A DNA stretch of 64,000 nucleotides, taken from positions 1 to 64,000 of the forward strand of contig JBKECE010000235.1 in assembly GCA_047974325.1 (NCBI GenBank), read 5' to 3'. Position 1 is the first letter of the stretch. Every line of letters begins with the position of its first letter. A program made the translations under genes and the position numbers. The notes under the pieces were generated by a model. That model had not been told where the DNA came from. It searched no databases and worked only from the letters and a program-made list of their open reading frames with translations. The DNA is from QVMP01 sp047974325. GTDB lineage: Bacteria; Bacteroidota; Bacteroidia; Bacteroidales; Dysgonomonadaceae. Shown in pieces: positions 36,429-46,376 of this stretch.

Positions 36429-39194
36429 ATGAAACAAGCAGCAGTTCTTATACTTTGTTTTTTTTCTTTGGGTTTGTGGGCGCAAAGGACCGATTGGCCT
36501 GTAATAACTTCAGAGATGAAGCCTGCTGCTCGTTGGTGGTGGATGGGAAGTGCAGTAGATAAAAATAATCTGGATTATAATATCTCAGAATATGCAAAAA
36601 AAGGCTTGGGCGGTTTGGAAATTACCCCTATTTATGGTGTTAAAAATAATGAAGCAAATGAGATTCCTTTTCTGTCTGCAAAATGGATGAATATGTTGAA
36701 TTATAGCGAATCCGTAGCAGAACAGCACAACATCACGATAGATATGAACACAGGCACAGGTTGGCCTTTTGGTGGACCTCAGGTGACTATTGAAGATGCT
36801 GCAACAAAGGTTATATTTCAGGAATACGAACTGAAAGGAGGGCAGTCGTTGCCGGATACTATTCAGGTAAAAGATAAAGCTCAGCTGGCCGTTGCCAATC
36901 TAAGTCGTTTAATGGCATATTCGACTGATGGTAAAAAAATAGATCTCTCATCAAAGGTGGAAAATGGACAACTTCGGTGGACGGCTCCGAAAGGAGAATG
37001 GCGTTTGATCGCTGTATTTGCCGGAAAAACATTTCAAAAAGTAAAGCGTGCAGCTCCGGGAGGTGAAGGCTATGTGATGAACCATTTTTCACAAAAAGCT
37101 GTCGCTTATTATCTGGCAAGTTTCACAGAATCATTCTCGGGTACTGATACGAATTATCCCAATAGTTTTTTCAACGACTCATATGAGGTCTATGGTGCAG
37201 ATTGGACTCCTGATATGTTTGACCAGTTCGAGAAGAGAAGGGGCTATAAACTGGAAGATTACTTGCCGGCATTCATATCAAAAGAAAGGAATGACACCAC
37301 CGCCAGAGTGATCTCCGACTATAGAGAAACTTTGAGCGAACTTTTACTCGAAAACTTCACTCAGCAATGGACATCGTGGGCACACAAACACGGAAGTACG
37401 ACACGTAATCAGGCTCACGGCTCACCGGCCAATCTGCTTGACATTTATGCCGCGGTAGATATTCCTGAATGTGAATCATTTGGAATATCAGATTTTCACA
37501 TTAATGGACTGAGAAAAGACTCTTTAACGAAAAAAAATGACTCTGATTTGTCGATGCTGAAATATGCTTCCTCTGCAGCTCACATCACAGGAAAACCATA
37601 TGTCAGTTCCGAAACTTTCACATGGCTCACTGAGCATTTCCGGACATCTTTGTCTCAATGTAAGCCGGATTTGGATCTGCTGTTTTTGTCGGGAGTGAAT
37701 CATGTCTTCTTCCATGGCATCACTTATTCTCCAAAGGAGGCAAAGTGGCCGGGTTGGAAGTTTTACGCATCGGTGGACATGTCGCCAACAAATAGCATCT
37801 GGAGAGATTCGCAACCATTTTTTGAATATATAGCTCGTTGTCAGTCATTTTTACAGGAAGGAAAGCCTGATAATGATTTTTTACTCTATTTTCCGGTCTA
37901 CGATATGTGGTATGAGCAAGACGGACGTCTGCTGATGTTTGACATCCACAAGATGCAACGCCGTGCCCCGCAATTCATTTCGGCTGTGGATGATATTGTC
38001 AATGCGGGTTACGATGTGGATTATATTTCAGATAAATATCTGATGTCAACATCGGTTAAGGGGAATAAATTAGAAACAATAGGAGGAAATAATTATAAAG
38101 CGATTATTGTTCCGGGAGCCAGAGTCATGCCATTGGAGACATTGGCTCACCTCTTGAAACTGGCAAATGACGGAGCAACCGTTATTTTTCTGGATCGATT
38201 GCCGGAAAAAGTTCAAGGTTTATATAATCTGAATCAACGCCAGATTGCTTTCTCTGATTATATAAAAAGTATCCATGCTACCGGAATCATTAATGATGTC
38301 AATGCAATCAGTTATGGAGAAGGAAAGATCATTACCGGAACGGATTATGAAAAAGCTTTGCGTGAAAGTGGTGTGAAACAGGAAGAAATGAAGACGCTGC
38401 ATGGCTTGCAATATATCCGACGATCAAACAGTGATGGCTATCACTATTTTATCTCGTCGTTGCAAAACAAAGATATTGATAAATGGATCACATTATCGGT
38501 TGATGCAAAAAGTACGATGATGTTCAATCCACTAGATGGATCAGCTGGGTTGGCACAAACAAAAAAGGAGGGAGACAAGCTGCAAGTACATATCCAGTTG
38601 AAGTCGGGTCAGTCGATCATACTGAAAACATTCAACAAAGAATTGAGCCTTGCAGACACGTATGCATACTATGAGTCGCAAGAAGGAGCAATCAGTATAA
38701 ATAAAGGTTGGAAAGTTCGTTTTATAGAGAGTGAGCCTACGATTTCCGGGACTTTTGCCCTGAAGCAATTGGGTTCATGGACAGATTTGCCGGCTGTGGA
38801 TGCGAAACGGAACATGGGAACAGCTATTTATTCAACAGAATTTAATCTGCCTTCAACAAATGATGACGATTGGCTGCTAAACTTAGGAGATGTACGTGAG
38901 AGTGCCCGCGTACGGATCAACGGGAAGGATGTTGCAACTCTTTGGTCTGTCCCTTATGAAGTTAAAGTAGGCAACTACTTACAAAAAGGGAAGAACAGAA
39001 TAGAAGTAGAAGTGACCAACTTGCCGGCAAACCGCATAGCTGATTATGATCGGCAAAAGATAGATTGGCGCATTTTCAAAGAAATTAACTTTGTGAAAAT
39101 TGACTATAAAAATGGAGATTATTCTCATTGGGAAGCTGTGCCATCCGGCTTATTAGGGCCGGTTGTTTTATCGCCCGTTCGAAAAATTCAATAA
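36429..39194 (+). CDS. GH106 alpha-L-rhamnosidase
   Basis: 921 residues with a signal peptide ending LGLWAQ. The start of the mature protein, KPAARWWWMGSAVD, followed by GLGGLEITPIYGVKN, is the GH106 hallmark. Further family features are MNTGTGWPFGGPQV, FFNDSYEVYGADWTPDMFDQFEKRRGY, STTRNQAHGSPANLLDIYAAVDIPE and SSETFTWL, then a C-terminal carbohydrate-binding-like beta domain with LNLGDVRESARVRINGK. The enzyme removes terminal alpha-L-rhamnose from RG oligosaccharides. It sits 9 bp after the GH2 gene and supplies the rhamnose used by the downstream rha genes. Confidence 0.9.
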   Translation: MKQAAVLILCFFSLGLWAQRTDWPVITSEMKPAARWWWMGSAVDKNNLDYNISEYAKKGLGGLEITPIYGVKNNEANEIPFLSAKWMNMLNYSESVAEQHNITIDMNTGTGWPFGGPQVTIEDAATKVIFQEYELKGGQSLPDTIQVKDKAQLAVANLSRLMAYSTDGKKIDLSSKVENGQLRWTAPKGEWRLIAVFAGKTFQKVKRAAPGGEGYVMNHFSQKAVAYYLASFTESFSGTDTNYPNSFFNDSYEVYGADWTPDMFDQFEKRRGYKLEDYLPAFISKERNDTTARVISDYRETLSELLLENFTQQWTSWAHKHGSTTRNQAHGSPANLLDIYAAVDIPECESFGISDFHINGLRKDSLTKKNDSDLSMLKYASSAAHITGKPYVSSETFTWLTEHFRTSLSQCKPDLDLLFLSGVNHVFFHGITYSPKEAKWPGWKFYASVDMSPTNSIWRDSQPFFEYIARCQSFLQEGKPDNDFLLYFPVYDMWYEQDGRLLMFDIHKMQRRAPQFISAVDDIVNAGYDVDYISDKYLMSTSVKGNKLETIGGNNYKAIIVPGARVMPLETLAHLLKLANDGATVIFLDRLPEKVQGLYNLNQRQIAFSDYIKSIHATGIINDVNAISYGEGKIITGTDYEKALRESGVKQEEMKTLHGLQYIRRSNSDGYHYFISSLQNKDIDKWITLSVDAKSTMMFNPLDGSAGLAQTKKEGDKLQVHIQLKSGQSIILKTFNKELSLADTYAYYESQEGAISINKGWKVRFIESEPTISGTFALKQLGSWTDLPAVDAKRNMGTAIYSTEFNLPSTNDDDWLLNLGDVRESARVRINGKDVATLWSVPYEVKVGNYLQKGKNRIEVEVTNLPANRIADYDRQKIDWRIFKEINFVKIDYKNGDYSHWEAVPSGLLGPVVLSPVRKIQ

Positions 39195-39209
39195 ATATAA
39201 ATACAGTAT

Positions 39210-40880
39210 ATGACAAGACTATTCATCACAATTCAGATTATTATATCATGCACGATTTCCGCGTTTGCGGCAGACAAATATGATTATCTCTATGAAAATC
39301 TTCCTTTCGAGATGCCAAAAGTGGCTGTTCCTGTTTTTCCGGACAATAAAGTTTCTATTGTGGATTTTGGCGGAGTCAGAGACGGAACAGAGCTTAATAC
39401 GGATGCTTTTTCTAAAGCGATAGAAGCTCTTTCTGCAAAAGGAGGTGGCACACTCATTGTCCCTGATGGAATTTGGCTGACAGGATCTATAGTGTTGAAG
39501 AGCAATATAAATCTTCATTTAGAAGACAGAGCTATTATTCTGTTTTCTCCCGATAAAAGTTTATATCCCATTGTAGAAACTTCTTTCGAGGGACTTGATA
39601 CCCGCCGTTGCCAGTCTCCTATATCTGGGCGGAACTTGGTTAATGTAGCTATCACGGGCAGCGGAGCCATAGATGGCAACGGACATTATTGGAGGCCACT
39701 GAAGAAAGAAAAAGTATCTGACAGTTTTTGGAAAAAACATATTGAAACGATGGGTGGAACATTTAAGCGACCAACCTATTGGATGCCGTCCGCTCAATAC
39801 CTGCATGGCGACACCATCAGTGACATGAATGTACCCCGAAATCTGAAAACAGACGAGGAATGGGCTTCGGTCAGAGATTTTCTGCGTCCGGTGATGGTCA
39901 GTTTGATAGGATGCGAGAATGTGTATCTGCAAGGTGTTATTTTCCAAAATTCTCCGGCATGGAACATTCATCCGTTAATGTGTGAAAACGTGATCATTGA
40001 CGGAATTCAGGTGAGGAATCCTTCTTATGCTCAAAACGGAGATGGATTGGATCTGGAATCGTGCAAGAATGCAATCATAGTGAACAGTTCTTTCGATGTG
40101 GGAGACGATGGAATCTGTCTCAAATCGGGAAAAAATGCCGATGGACGGAATCGAAAATACCCATGCGAGAATGTGATTGTTGACAACTGCACGGTGTTTA
40201 AAGGTCATGGTGGATTTGTTGTAGGCAGCGAAATGTCGAGCGGAGTCAGGAACATCATGGTTTCAAATTGCCAGTTTTTAGGGACAGATGTCGGGTTGCG
40301 TTTCAAGAGCCAAAGAGGTAGGGGAGGTGTAGTTGAGAACATCTATATACAAAATATAAGCATGATAGATATTGCTACCGAACCCATACATTTCAATCTC
40401 TATTATGGTGGGAAATCGGCTGTCGAGGATTTGGAAGAAGGCACAGTTGTTGAACAAAAAGAAAAACTGCCTCCTGTTGATGAAACGACTCCTACTTTCA
40501 GGAACATTTATATCAAAGACCTTTATTGTAGCAATGCCCGTCGTGCGATGTATTTTTATGGATTGCCTGAGCATCGTATCCACAACATAAATGTAGAAAA
40601 CATCACAATCCATTCAAAACTAGGAGCAGAGTTGATAGAATCGGAAGATATAAAATTGAAAAATGTAAATATCTATACAACAAGTGATTCACCACTACAC
40701 TTGAGAAATGTAGAAGATGTTACGGTTCAAAATTTTGTTTCAGGAAAAACCAATGATATTTTATTTGAAATAGGAGGATACAAAACAGAGAATATTGTTT
40801 TGGATGGAAAATATAATCAAAATCAAATCAGGTTTGATAAAAATGTAAAGAGAAAAGCGGTGACAATAATTGATAAGTAG
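39210..40880 (+). CDS. GH28 polygalacturonase / rhamnogalacturonan hydrolase, copy 1
   Basis: 556 residues with a signal peptide ending SAFA. A right-handed parallel beta-helix of GH28 is shown by NTDAFSKAIEALSAKGGGTLIVPDGIWLTG at the N-terminus. The catalytic aspartate pair lies in VGDDGICLKSG (Asp299/Asp300), with a third Asp in NGDGLDLES. His333 is in GHGGFVVGSEMSSG, and the substrate-binding RFKSQRGRGG follows. An exo-acting galacturonidase role on RG-I fragments is plausible given its lyase and GH105 neighbours. It closes the susCD operon: a strong terminator follows at 40902. Confidence 0.88.
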   Translation: MTRLFITIQIIISCTISAFAADKYDYLYENLPFEMPKVAVPVFPDNKVSIVDFGGVRDGTELNTDAFSKAIEALSAKGGGTLIVPDGIWLTGSIVLKSNINLHLEDRAIILFSPDKSLYPIVETSFEGLDTRRCQSPISGRNLVNVAITGSGAIDGNGHYWRPLKKEKVSDSFWKKHIETMGGTFKRPTYWMPSAQYLHGDTISDMNVPRNLKTDEEWASVRDFLRPVMVSLIGCENVYLQGVIFQNSPAWNIHPLMCENVIIDGIQVRNPSYAQNGDGLDLESCKNAIIVNSSFDVGDDGICLKSGKNADGRNRKYPCENVIVDNCTVFKGHGGFVVGSEMSSGVRNIMVSNCQFLGTDVGLRFKSQRGRGGVVENIYIQNISMIDIATEPIHFNLYYGGKSAVEDLEEGTVVEQKEKLPPVDETTPTFRNIYIKDLYCSNARRAMYFYGLPEHRIHNINVENITIHSKLGAELIESEDIKLKNVNIYTTSDSPLHLRNVEDVTVQNFVSGKTNDILFEIGGYKTENIVLDGKYNQNQIRFDKNVKRKAVTIIDK

Positions 40881-40901
40881 TTCATAGTGACGTTGTGTAT
40901 T

Positions 40902-40934
40902 AAGGCTGTTCTTTTCATAGGAACAGCCTTTTTC
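40902..40934 (+). terminator. Strong rho-independent terminator at the end of the susCD operon
   Basis: AAGGCTGTTC pairs exactly with GAACAGCCTT around the loop TTTTCATAG, followed by TTT. It separates the susCD-to-GH28 operon from the rhamnose operon. Confidence 0.85.
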
Positions 40935-40965
40935 TATTGGACATATAAGGATATATTATTTGAAT

Positions 40966-40995
40966 ACTGACAAAACATATAGTCTTTCTGTCAAA
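40966..40995 (+). promoter_or_regulatory. Candidate AraC-type operator (direct repeats) for the rhamnose operon
   Basis: CTGACAAA (40967-40974) and CTGTCAAA (40988-40995) are direct repeats differing at one base, 21 bp apart (two helical turns). This is the arrangement typical of AraC/RhaS/RhaR-family half-sites. The downstream copy ends 30 bp before the -7 element, where an activator would touch RNA polymerase. The AraC-type gene at 48562 is the obvious candidate binder. Confidence 0.5.
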
Positions 40996-41025
40996 TAACC
41001 TAGCACCAGATATATAAATTGAAAT

Positions 41026-41033
41026 TAATTTTG
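41026..41033 (+). promoter_or_regulatory. -7 promoter element of the GH28-rha operon
   Basis: TAATTTTG matches TAnnTTTG, 31 bp before the ATG at 41065. No good -33 element is present, in keeping with activator dependence. Confidence 0.5.
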
Positions 41034-41064
41034 TTCTTAGTGAAAAACCAATGATTAATACCAG

Positions 41065-42483
41065 ATGAAAAAATTGACAATTCTCTTCTGTTTTTTGTTT
41101 GCCATTTGCATAAATACCATAAAGGCTCAGGAACCGTCATTTGATTGGATGAAGGATGTTGGAGCATATTCCTATCCGCAGAAAGCAGATCTGTATAATG
41201 TTTCTGATTATGGAGCTGTGGGTGATGCTCAAAATTTGAATACAGAAGCAATTCAGAAAGCAATAGACGACTGTGCAGCAAAAGGAGGAGGTGTAGTAAC
41301 ATTCTCACCCGGTGTTTTTTTAACAGGATCGGTTTTTATTAAAAGCAGCGTAGATTTCAGAGTGCCAAAAGGTACGATGATCATTGGCAGTCTGGATATT
41401 AATGATTACAAGAAAATAGACACTCGTGTTGCAGGTATAGAAATGAAATGGCCAGCTGCTTTAATAAACATTATCGGGCAGCAAAATGCAGCGATCAGCG
41501 GCGATGGAGTTATTCATGGACGTGGAAAAGTTTTTTGGGATAAGTACCGCGACATGCGCAAAGATTATGATCCCAAAGGCTTACGTTGGATTGTAGACTA
41601 TGATTGCGAACGTCCCAGAGGAATTCTTGTTTCAGATTGCAGCAATGTAACGGTCAAAGACATTGTTCTCTATCAACCCGGATTCTGGTCTCTCCATATT
41701 CTTTATTCAGAGCATGTGACCGTAGACAATATTATTATATCCAACAATATAGAAGGAAAAGGGCCGAGCACCGACGGAGTGGACATAGATTCATCCAGAA
41801 AAATACTTGTGCAAAACAGTAATATAAACTGCAACGATGACAATTTTTGCCTGAAGGCGGGACGTGATTCAGACGGATTGCGTGTAAACCGGCCTTGTGA
41901 ATATATTGTCATCCGCAACTGTGTGGCCGGACATGGCGACGGGCTTTTTACCTGTGGAAGCGAAACTTCCGGTGGAATAAGGAATGTGGTTGCCTACAAT
42001 ATGAAAGGAATAGGAACAAAATATGGTTTGCGTTTCAAATCGACAGCTCAGCGTGGAGGTACGATCGAAAATATATATTTATACAACATCGAAATGGTTG
42101 GTGTGCGCGATCCGTTTGTTGTGGACTTGAACTGGCATCCTGCCTACAGCACGTCGGTGTTGCCTGCCGGATACGACAAAAACAATATTCCGGCTCACTG
42201 GACTAAAATGCTGACACCTGTAGACGCCAAGTCCGGAATGCCGAAATTCAAGAATGTATATTTTGAGAACGTGGTGGCAACCGATGCATCTACGTGCATA
42301 AAAGTGGCTGGATTGAAAGAAAGTACAATAGATGGTTTCAATTTCAAGAATGTTTCTTTTGAGGGAAAAACACCCGGAAATATAAGCTATGCAAAGGATT
42401 GGAGTTTTAATGGTTTTTCCGTAAAAACTACCGAAGGAACACTCGAATTAAAGAACAATAAGGGAGTGAACATCCCTAAATGA
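41065..42483 (+). CDS. GH28 polygalacturonase / rhamnogalacturonan hydrolase, copy 2
   Basis: 472 residues with a signal peptide ending IKAQ. GH28 motifs: NTEAIQKAIDDCAAKGGGVVTF, STDGVDIDSS, then CNDDNFCLKAG with Asp258/Asp259, His290 in GHGDGLFTCGSETSGG and LRFKSTAQRGG. It is shorter than copy 1 and clearly diverged, so the two probably cut different linkages or chain ends. It opens a second operon whose next gene (rhaB) overlaps it by 4 bp (ATGA). This couples translation of an exported hydrolase to a cytoplasmic sugar kinase. Confidence 0.88.
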   Translation: MKKLTILFCFLFAICINTIKAQEPSFDWMKDVGAYSYPQKADLYNVSDYGAVGDAQNLNTEAIQKAIDDCAAKGGGVVTFSPGVFLTGSVFIKSSVDFRVPKGTMIIGSLDINDYKKIDTRVAGIEMKWPAALINIIGQQNAAISGDGVIHGRGKVFWDKYRDMRKDYDPKGLRWIVDYDCERPRGILVSDCSNVTVKDIVLYQPGFWSLHILYSEHVTVDNIIISNNIEGKGPSTDGVDIDSSRKILVQNSNINCNDDNFCLKAGRDSDGLRVNRPCEYIVIRNCVAGHGDGLFTCGSETSGGIRNVVAYNMKGIGTKYGLRFKSTAQRGGTIENIYLYNIEMVGVRDPFVVDLNWHPAYSTSVLPAGYDKNNIPAHWTKMLTPVDAKSGMPKFKNVYFENVVATDASTCIKVAGLKESTIDGFNFKNVSFEGKTPGNISYAKDWSFNGFSVKTTEGTLELKNNKGVNIPK

Positions 42484-43958
42484 AAATAATGGATACAAAA
42501 TATTTTTTTGCAGTTGATATAGGAGCTTCCAGTGGAAGAACCATCTTAGGGTCACTTACCGATAAAAAACTTGAGATATCAGAATTGACACGCTTTTCCA
42601 ATCCGTTGGTCGAAGTCGGTGAGCACTTTCATTGGGATATATTATCTCTATATAAATCCATCATAGACGGATTGAAAATAGTAAGAGAGAAAGGTATCAA
42701 CATAATGTCAATAGGTGTTGACACATGGGGCGTGGATTTTGTGGCTATTGATAAGAATAAAGAATTGCTGGGCAATCCTTATTCATACCGTGACCCGCAC
42801 ACAGTGGATGCTCCGACAAAATTTTTTAAAAAAATACCACGTAAAGATGTATATGATGCGACAGGAATACAGATAATGAATTTCAATTCACTGTTTCAGT
42901 TCTACACACTCAATCAAAATGATTCCGTATCATATAAGAATGCAGATAAATTGATTTTCATGCCCGATGCTCTTTCTTTTTTGCTCACGGGAACGATTGT
43001 TACGGAATATACGATAGCTTCCACAGCTCAGATATTGAATCCGTTTACCAAGCAATTTGATAAAAAACTGCTTCAGGAAGTTGGTTTGACAGAAGATAAA
43101 TTCGGGCGGCTTGTGATGCCCGGAACGGTGATCGGACAGCTTTCCGGATCGGTGCGCAAACAGACAGGACTTGCAGAGATTTCCGTTGTTGCAGTTGCGG
43201 GGCACGACACCGGATCGGCTGTTGCCGCTATTCCGGCGATTGATGAAAATTTTGCTTATATCAGTTCCGGCACGTGGTCATTGATGGGCATTGAACTCAA
43301 AGAGCCTATTGTGAATGAAGAAGCATATCGTCTCAACTTCACAAACGAGGGTGGTGTGGATGGTACAATTCGCCTGCTGAAAAATATTTGTGGAATGTGG
43401 CTCTTGGAAAAATGCCGTGCAGAATGGGGTACGGAGAAATCCTATCAAGACTTGATAGCTGAATCGGAAAAATGCGAACCGTTCAGGTATTTGATAAATC
43501 CGGATGATGCCACTTTTTCCAATCCTGACTGTATGACTAAAGCAATTTCCGAATATTGCAAACAGACAGGGCAGGGTGAACCTGCGAGCGTTGCAGAATA
43601 TGTACGCTGCATATTTGAAAGTTTAGCTCTTAGGTATAAACAGGTTCTGGATAGCCTTCAAAAATTAGCACCTTTTCCCATCGAACGTTTGCATGTCATC
43701 GGAGGAGGTTCTAAGAATCAGCTTTTAAATCAATTTACGGCCAATGCGCTCAATATTCCATTGATCATAGGACCTTGCGAAGCAACGGCAATAGGTAATG
43801 TGATGATGCAGGCAAAAGCACTGGGTTTGGTTGACGACCTGACTGAGATGAGGCAGATAATTGGCAATTCAGAAAGTACGGAAAAAATAATTCCTCAGGA
43901 CGTAGAAATATGGAATGAAGCTTACCATAAATTTTTAACAATTTGTAAAATATCATGA
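42480..43958 (+). CDS. rhaB: L-rhamnulokinase
   Basis: 492-residue FGGY-family sugar kinase without a signal peptide. The N-terminal phosphate-binding FFAVDIGASSGRTILG, then SIGVDTWGVDFVAID, YRDPHT and AGHDTGSAVAAIPA are typical of RhaB. The adenosine motif is HVIGGGSKNQLLNQFTANA. It phosphorylates L-rhamnulose to rhamnulose-1-phosphate with ATP. The start overlaps the GH28 stop as ATGA; a second in-frame ATG at 42489 gives an equally good N-terminus. The end overlaps rhaA in the same ATGA fashion. Confidence 0.93.
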   Translation: MKIMDTKYFFAVDIGASSGRTILGSLTDKKLEISELTRFSNPLVEVGEHFHWDILSLYKSIIDGLKIVREKGINIMSIGVDTWGVDFVAIDKNKELLGNPYSYRDPHTVDAPTKFFKKIPRKDVYDATGIQIMNFNSLFQFYTLNQNDSVSYKNADKLIFMPDALSFLLTGTIVTEYTIASTAQILNPFTKQFDKKLLQEVGLTEDKFGRLVMPGTVIGQLSGSVRKQTGLAEISVVAVAGHDTGSAVAAIPAIDENFAYISSGTWSLMGIELKEPIVNEEAYRLNFTNEGGVDGTIRLLKNICGMWLLEKCRAEWGTEKSYQDLIAESEKCEPFRYLINPDDATFSNPDCMTKAISEYCKQTGQGEPASVAEYVRCIFESLALRYKQVLDSLQKLAPFPIERLHVIGGGSKNQLLNQFTANALNIPLIIGPCEATAIGNVMMQAKALGLVDDLTEMRQIIGNSESTEKIIPQDVEIWNEAYHKFLTICKIS

Positions 43959-45211
43959 AAAAAACAGATTTAGTTCACAAAGCATACGATGTAGCGAAAG
44001 AACGCTATGCTGCTGTAGGGGTAGATGTAGATGCAGCACTAAAAAATATTGAAAAGTTGTCAATCTCGCTGCATTGCTGGCAAACAGATGATGTGATAGG
44101 TTTTGAAACGCTTGGAAATCAAGGAGGCAGCGGTATTCAAGCCACAGGGAATTATCCCGGAAGAGCGCGTAATGTAGATGAAGTGCGTGCTGACATAGAA
44201 GAAGTTTTGACTCATATTGCCGGAAAACACCGTTTCAATTTGCATGCAATCTATGGTGAATTTGGAGGTAAATCGGTAGACCGGAATCAAATTGAACCAT
44301 CACACTTTACAGGATGGATGCAATGGGCTAAAGAAAAAGGTCTGAAAATAGATTTTAATTCGAGTTCATTCGGACATCCGAAGAGTGGAGATTTGACCTT
44401 GGCCAATCCAGACAAGAGCATTCGTGATTTTTGGATCGAACACACAAAACGCAGTCGTAAAATTTCGGAAGAAATAGGTAAATTCCAAAACGATCCCTGT
44501 ATCATGAACTTATGGATACACGATGGTAGTAAAGATTTGACCGTTAATCGTTATCGCTATCGTCAGATTCTGGAACAATCGCTCGATGATATTTTCTCGA
44601 CAGAATATAAAAATATGAAAGACTGTATAGAATCCAAACTATTTGGTATCGCTCTCGAAAGCTATACAGTGGGTTCACATGATTTCTATTTGGGATATGG
44701 CGCAAAAAAACAAAAAATTGTGACATTGGATACAGGACACTTCCACCTCACTGAAAGCGTTGCTGACAAAATCTCTTCCTTGTTGTTGTTTACACCGGAA
44801 ATAATGCTTCATGTTAGTCGTCCTGTGCGTTGGGATTCTGATCACGTAGTCACTCTGACAGAAGATACCATAGATCTTGCCCGGGAGATTGTGAGAGCAG
44901 ACGCTATGGATAGAGTTCACGTAGGATTAGACTTTTTTGATGCTTCTATCAATCGCATCGGAGCTTATGTTATTGGCGTGCGTGCCACACAGAAAGCTTT
45001 TCTACAAGCATTTCTCGAACCGATAACACAACTTCGTAAATATGAAGCAGATGGTCAGTATTTTGAACGTCTGGCTCTGTTGGAAGAAGCAAAATCATTA
45101 CCTTGGAATGCTGTTTGGGATTACTTCTGCTTGCAAAATAATGTTGAGGTAGGAGAGGATTTTATCCCTGCTGTTCAAAAATATGAAAAAGAGGTAACAT
45201 CAAAACGATAA
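43955..45211 (+). CDS. rhaA: L-rhamnose isomerase
   Basis: 418 residues, the usual length for RhaA, cytoplasmic. Motifs: ISLHCWQTDDVIGFE, GGSGIQATGNYPGRA, NAIYGEFGG-type loop (LHAIYGEFGGKSVDRN), NLWIHDGSKD, and the metal-site region VTLDTGHFHLTESVADK and SRPVRWDSDHV. It interconverts L-rhamnose and L-rhamnulose. It overlaps rhaB by 4 bp, and 113 bp separate it from rhaT. Confidence 0.95.
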   Translation: MKKTDLVHKAYDVAKERYAAVGVDVDAALKNIEKLSISLHCWQTDDVIGFETLGNQGGSGIQATGNYPGRARNVDEVRADIEEVLTHIAGKHRFNLHAIYGEFGGKSVDRNQIEPSHFTGWMQWAKEKGLKIDFNSSSFGHPKSGDLTLANPDKSIRDFWIEHTKRSRKISEEIGKFQNDPCIMNLWIHDGSKDLTVNRYRYRQILEQSLDDIFSTEYKNMKDCIESKLFGIALESYTVGSHDFYLGYGAKKQKIVTLDTGHFHLTESVADKISSLLLFTPEIMLHVSRPVRWDSDHVVTLTEDTIDLAREIVRADAMDRVHVGLDFFDASINRIGAYVIGVRATQKAFLQAFLEPITQLRKYEADGQYFERLALLEEAKSLPWNAVWDYFCLQNNVEVGEDFIPAVQKYEKEVTSKR

Positions 45212-45324
45212 ATTATCGTTCATTAGATTTTAATTGATATATTCAACTTTTAGATTGATTGGCATTTATAGGTAAAAAGATTTTAGGTTTCAGATTTTTC
45301 AGTTTTAGAAAAAAATAAAAGCAG

Positions 45325-46356
45325 ATGAATACGATAATAGGACTAATCATCATAGCCATAGGAAGTTTTGGACAATCAAGTTCGTATGTCCCCATCAATA
45401 AAGTAAAGAATTGGTCTTGGGAATCTTTTTGGTTGACTCAAGGAATCTTTGCATGGTTGGTTTTTCCCTTGTTGGGAGCCTTATTGGGAATTCCTGAAGG
45501 CGAAACTCTTTTCAAGATATGGAGTTCGGGTGGAGCACTTTCTGCCATCTTCTTTGGTCTGTTGTGGGGTGTAGGAGGGCTCACTTTCGGCCTTAGTATG
45601 CGCTATTTGGGAGTTGCATTGGGGCAAAGCATCGCTTTAGGAACATGTGCCGCTTTTGGAACACTCTTTCCTGCACTTCTTGGCGGAACCGATCTTTTTC
45701 ATGGCGAAGGCTTGATCCTTCTTGTTGGCGTTTGCATCACATTGGCAGGCATTGCTGTGATAGGATATGCAGGAAGCCTTCGATCCAAGAATATGTCGGA
45801 AGAGGAAAAACGAAAGGCTGTCAAAGATTTTGCATTGACCAAGGGTTTGTTGGTAGCATTGCTGGCAGGTGTGATGAGTGCATGTTTTGCATTAGGACTA
45901 GAGGCCGGTATTCCAATCAAAGAAGCAGCTTTAGCAGGAGGTGTGAAATCTCTCTATGCAGGACTTCCGGTGATTTTCCTAATCACATTGGGCGGTTTTT
46001 TTACAAATGCAGTCTATTGTATTCAACAGAATATTAAGAATAAAACAGGAAAAGAATATTTTTCGGTCGGAGGCAGTGCGTTATTGAACAATGTTTTGTT
46101 TTGTGCACTAGCCGGTGGATTGTGGTATTCACAATTTTTCGGATTGGAAATGGGTAAAAGCTTTCTTACCGAAAGTCCGGTCTTACTTGCTTTTTCATGG
46201 AGTATATTGATGTCTCTGAATGTAATATTCAGCAATATATGGGGTATCATACTCAAAGAATGGAAAGGTGTTAGCAAAAAAACAATCGGGGTGTTGGCGT
46301 TGGGACTATTCGTTCTCATCGCATCCATAATAGTGGTAGCAATATCCCAGAATTAA
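45325..46356 (+). CDS. rhaT: L-rhamnose/proton symporter
   Basis: 343 residues with about ten transmembrane helices. The opening NTIIGLIIIAIGSFGQSSSYVPINKVKNWSWE and the segment GLSMRYLGVALGQSIALGTCAAFGTLFPAL are characteristic of RhaT. It should bring L-rhamnose, freed in the periplasm by GH106 and GH105, across the inner membrane with protons. It sits between rhaA and rhaD, so uptake is co-expressed with catabolism. Confidence 0.93.
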   Translation: MNTIIGLIIIAIGSFGQSSSYVPINKVKNWSWESFWLTQGIFAWLVFPLLGALLGIPEGETLFKIWSSGGALSAIFFGLLWGVGGLTFGLSMRYLGVALGQSIALGTCAAFGTLFPALLGGTDLFHGEGLILLVGVCITLAGIAVIGYAGSLRSKNMSEEEKRKAVKDFALTKGLLVALLAGVMSACFALGLEAGIPIKEAALAGGVKSLYAGLPVIFLITLGGFFTNAVYCIQQNIKNKTGKEYFSVGGSALLNNVLFCALAGGLWYSQFFGLEMGKSFLTESPVLLAFSWSILMSLNVIFSNIWGIILKEWKGVSKKTIGVLALGLFVLIASIIVVAISQN

Positions 46357-46376
46357 ATAATAAAAAACATATTAGA

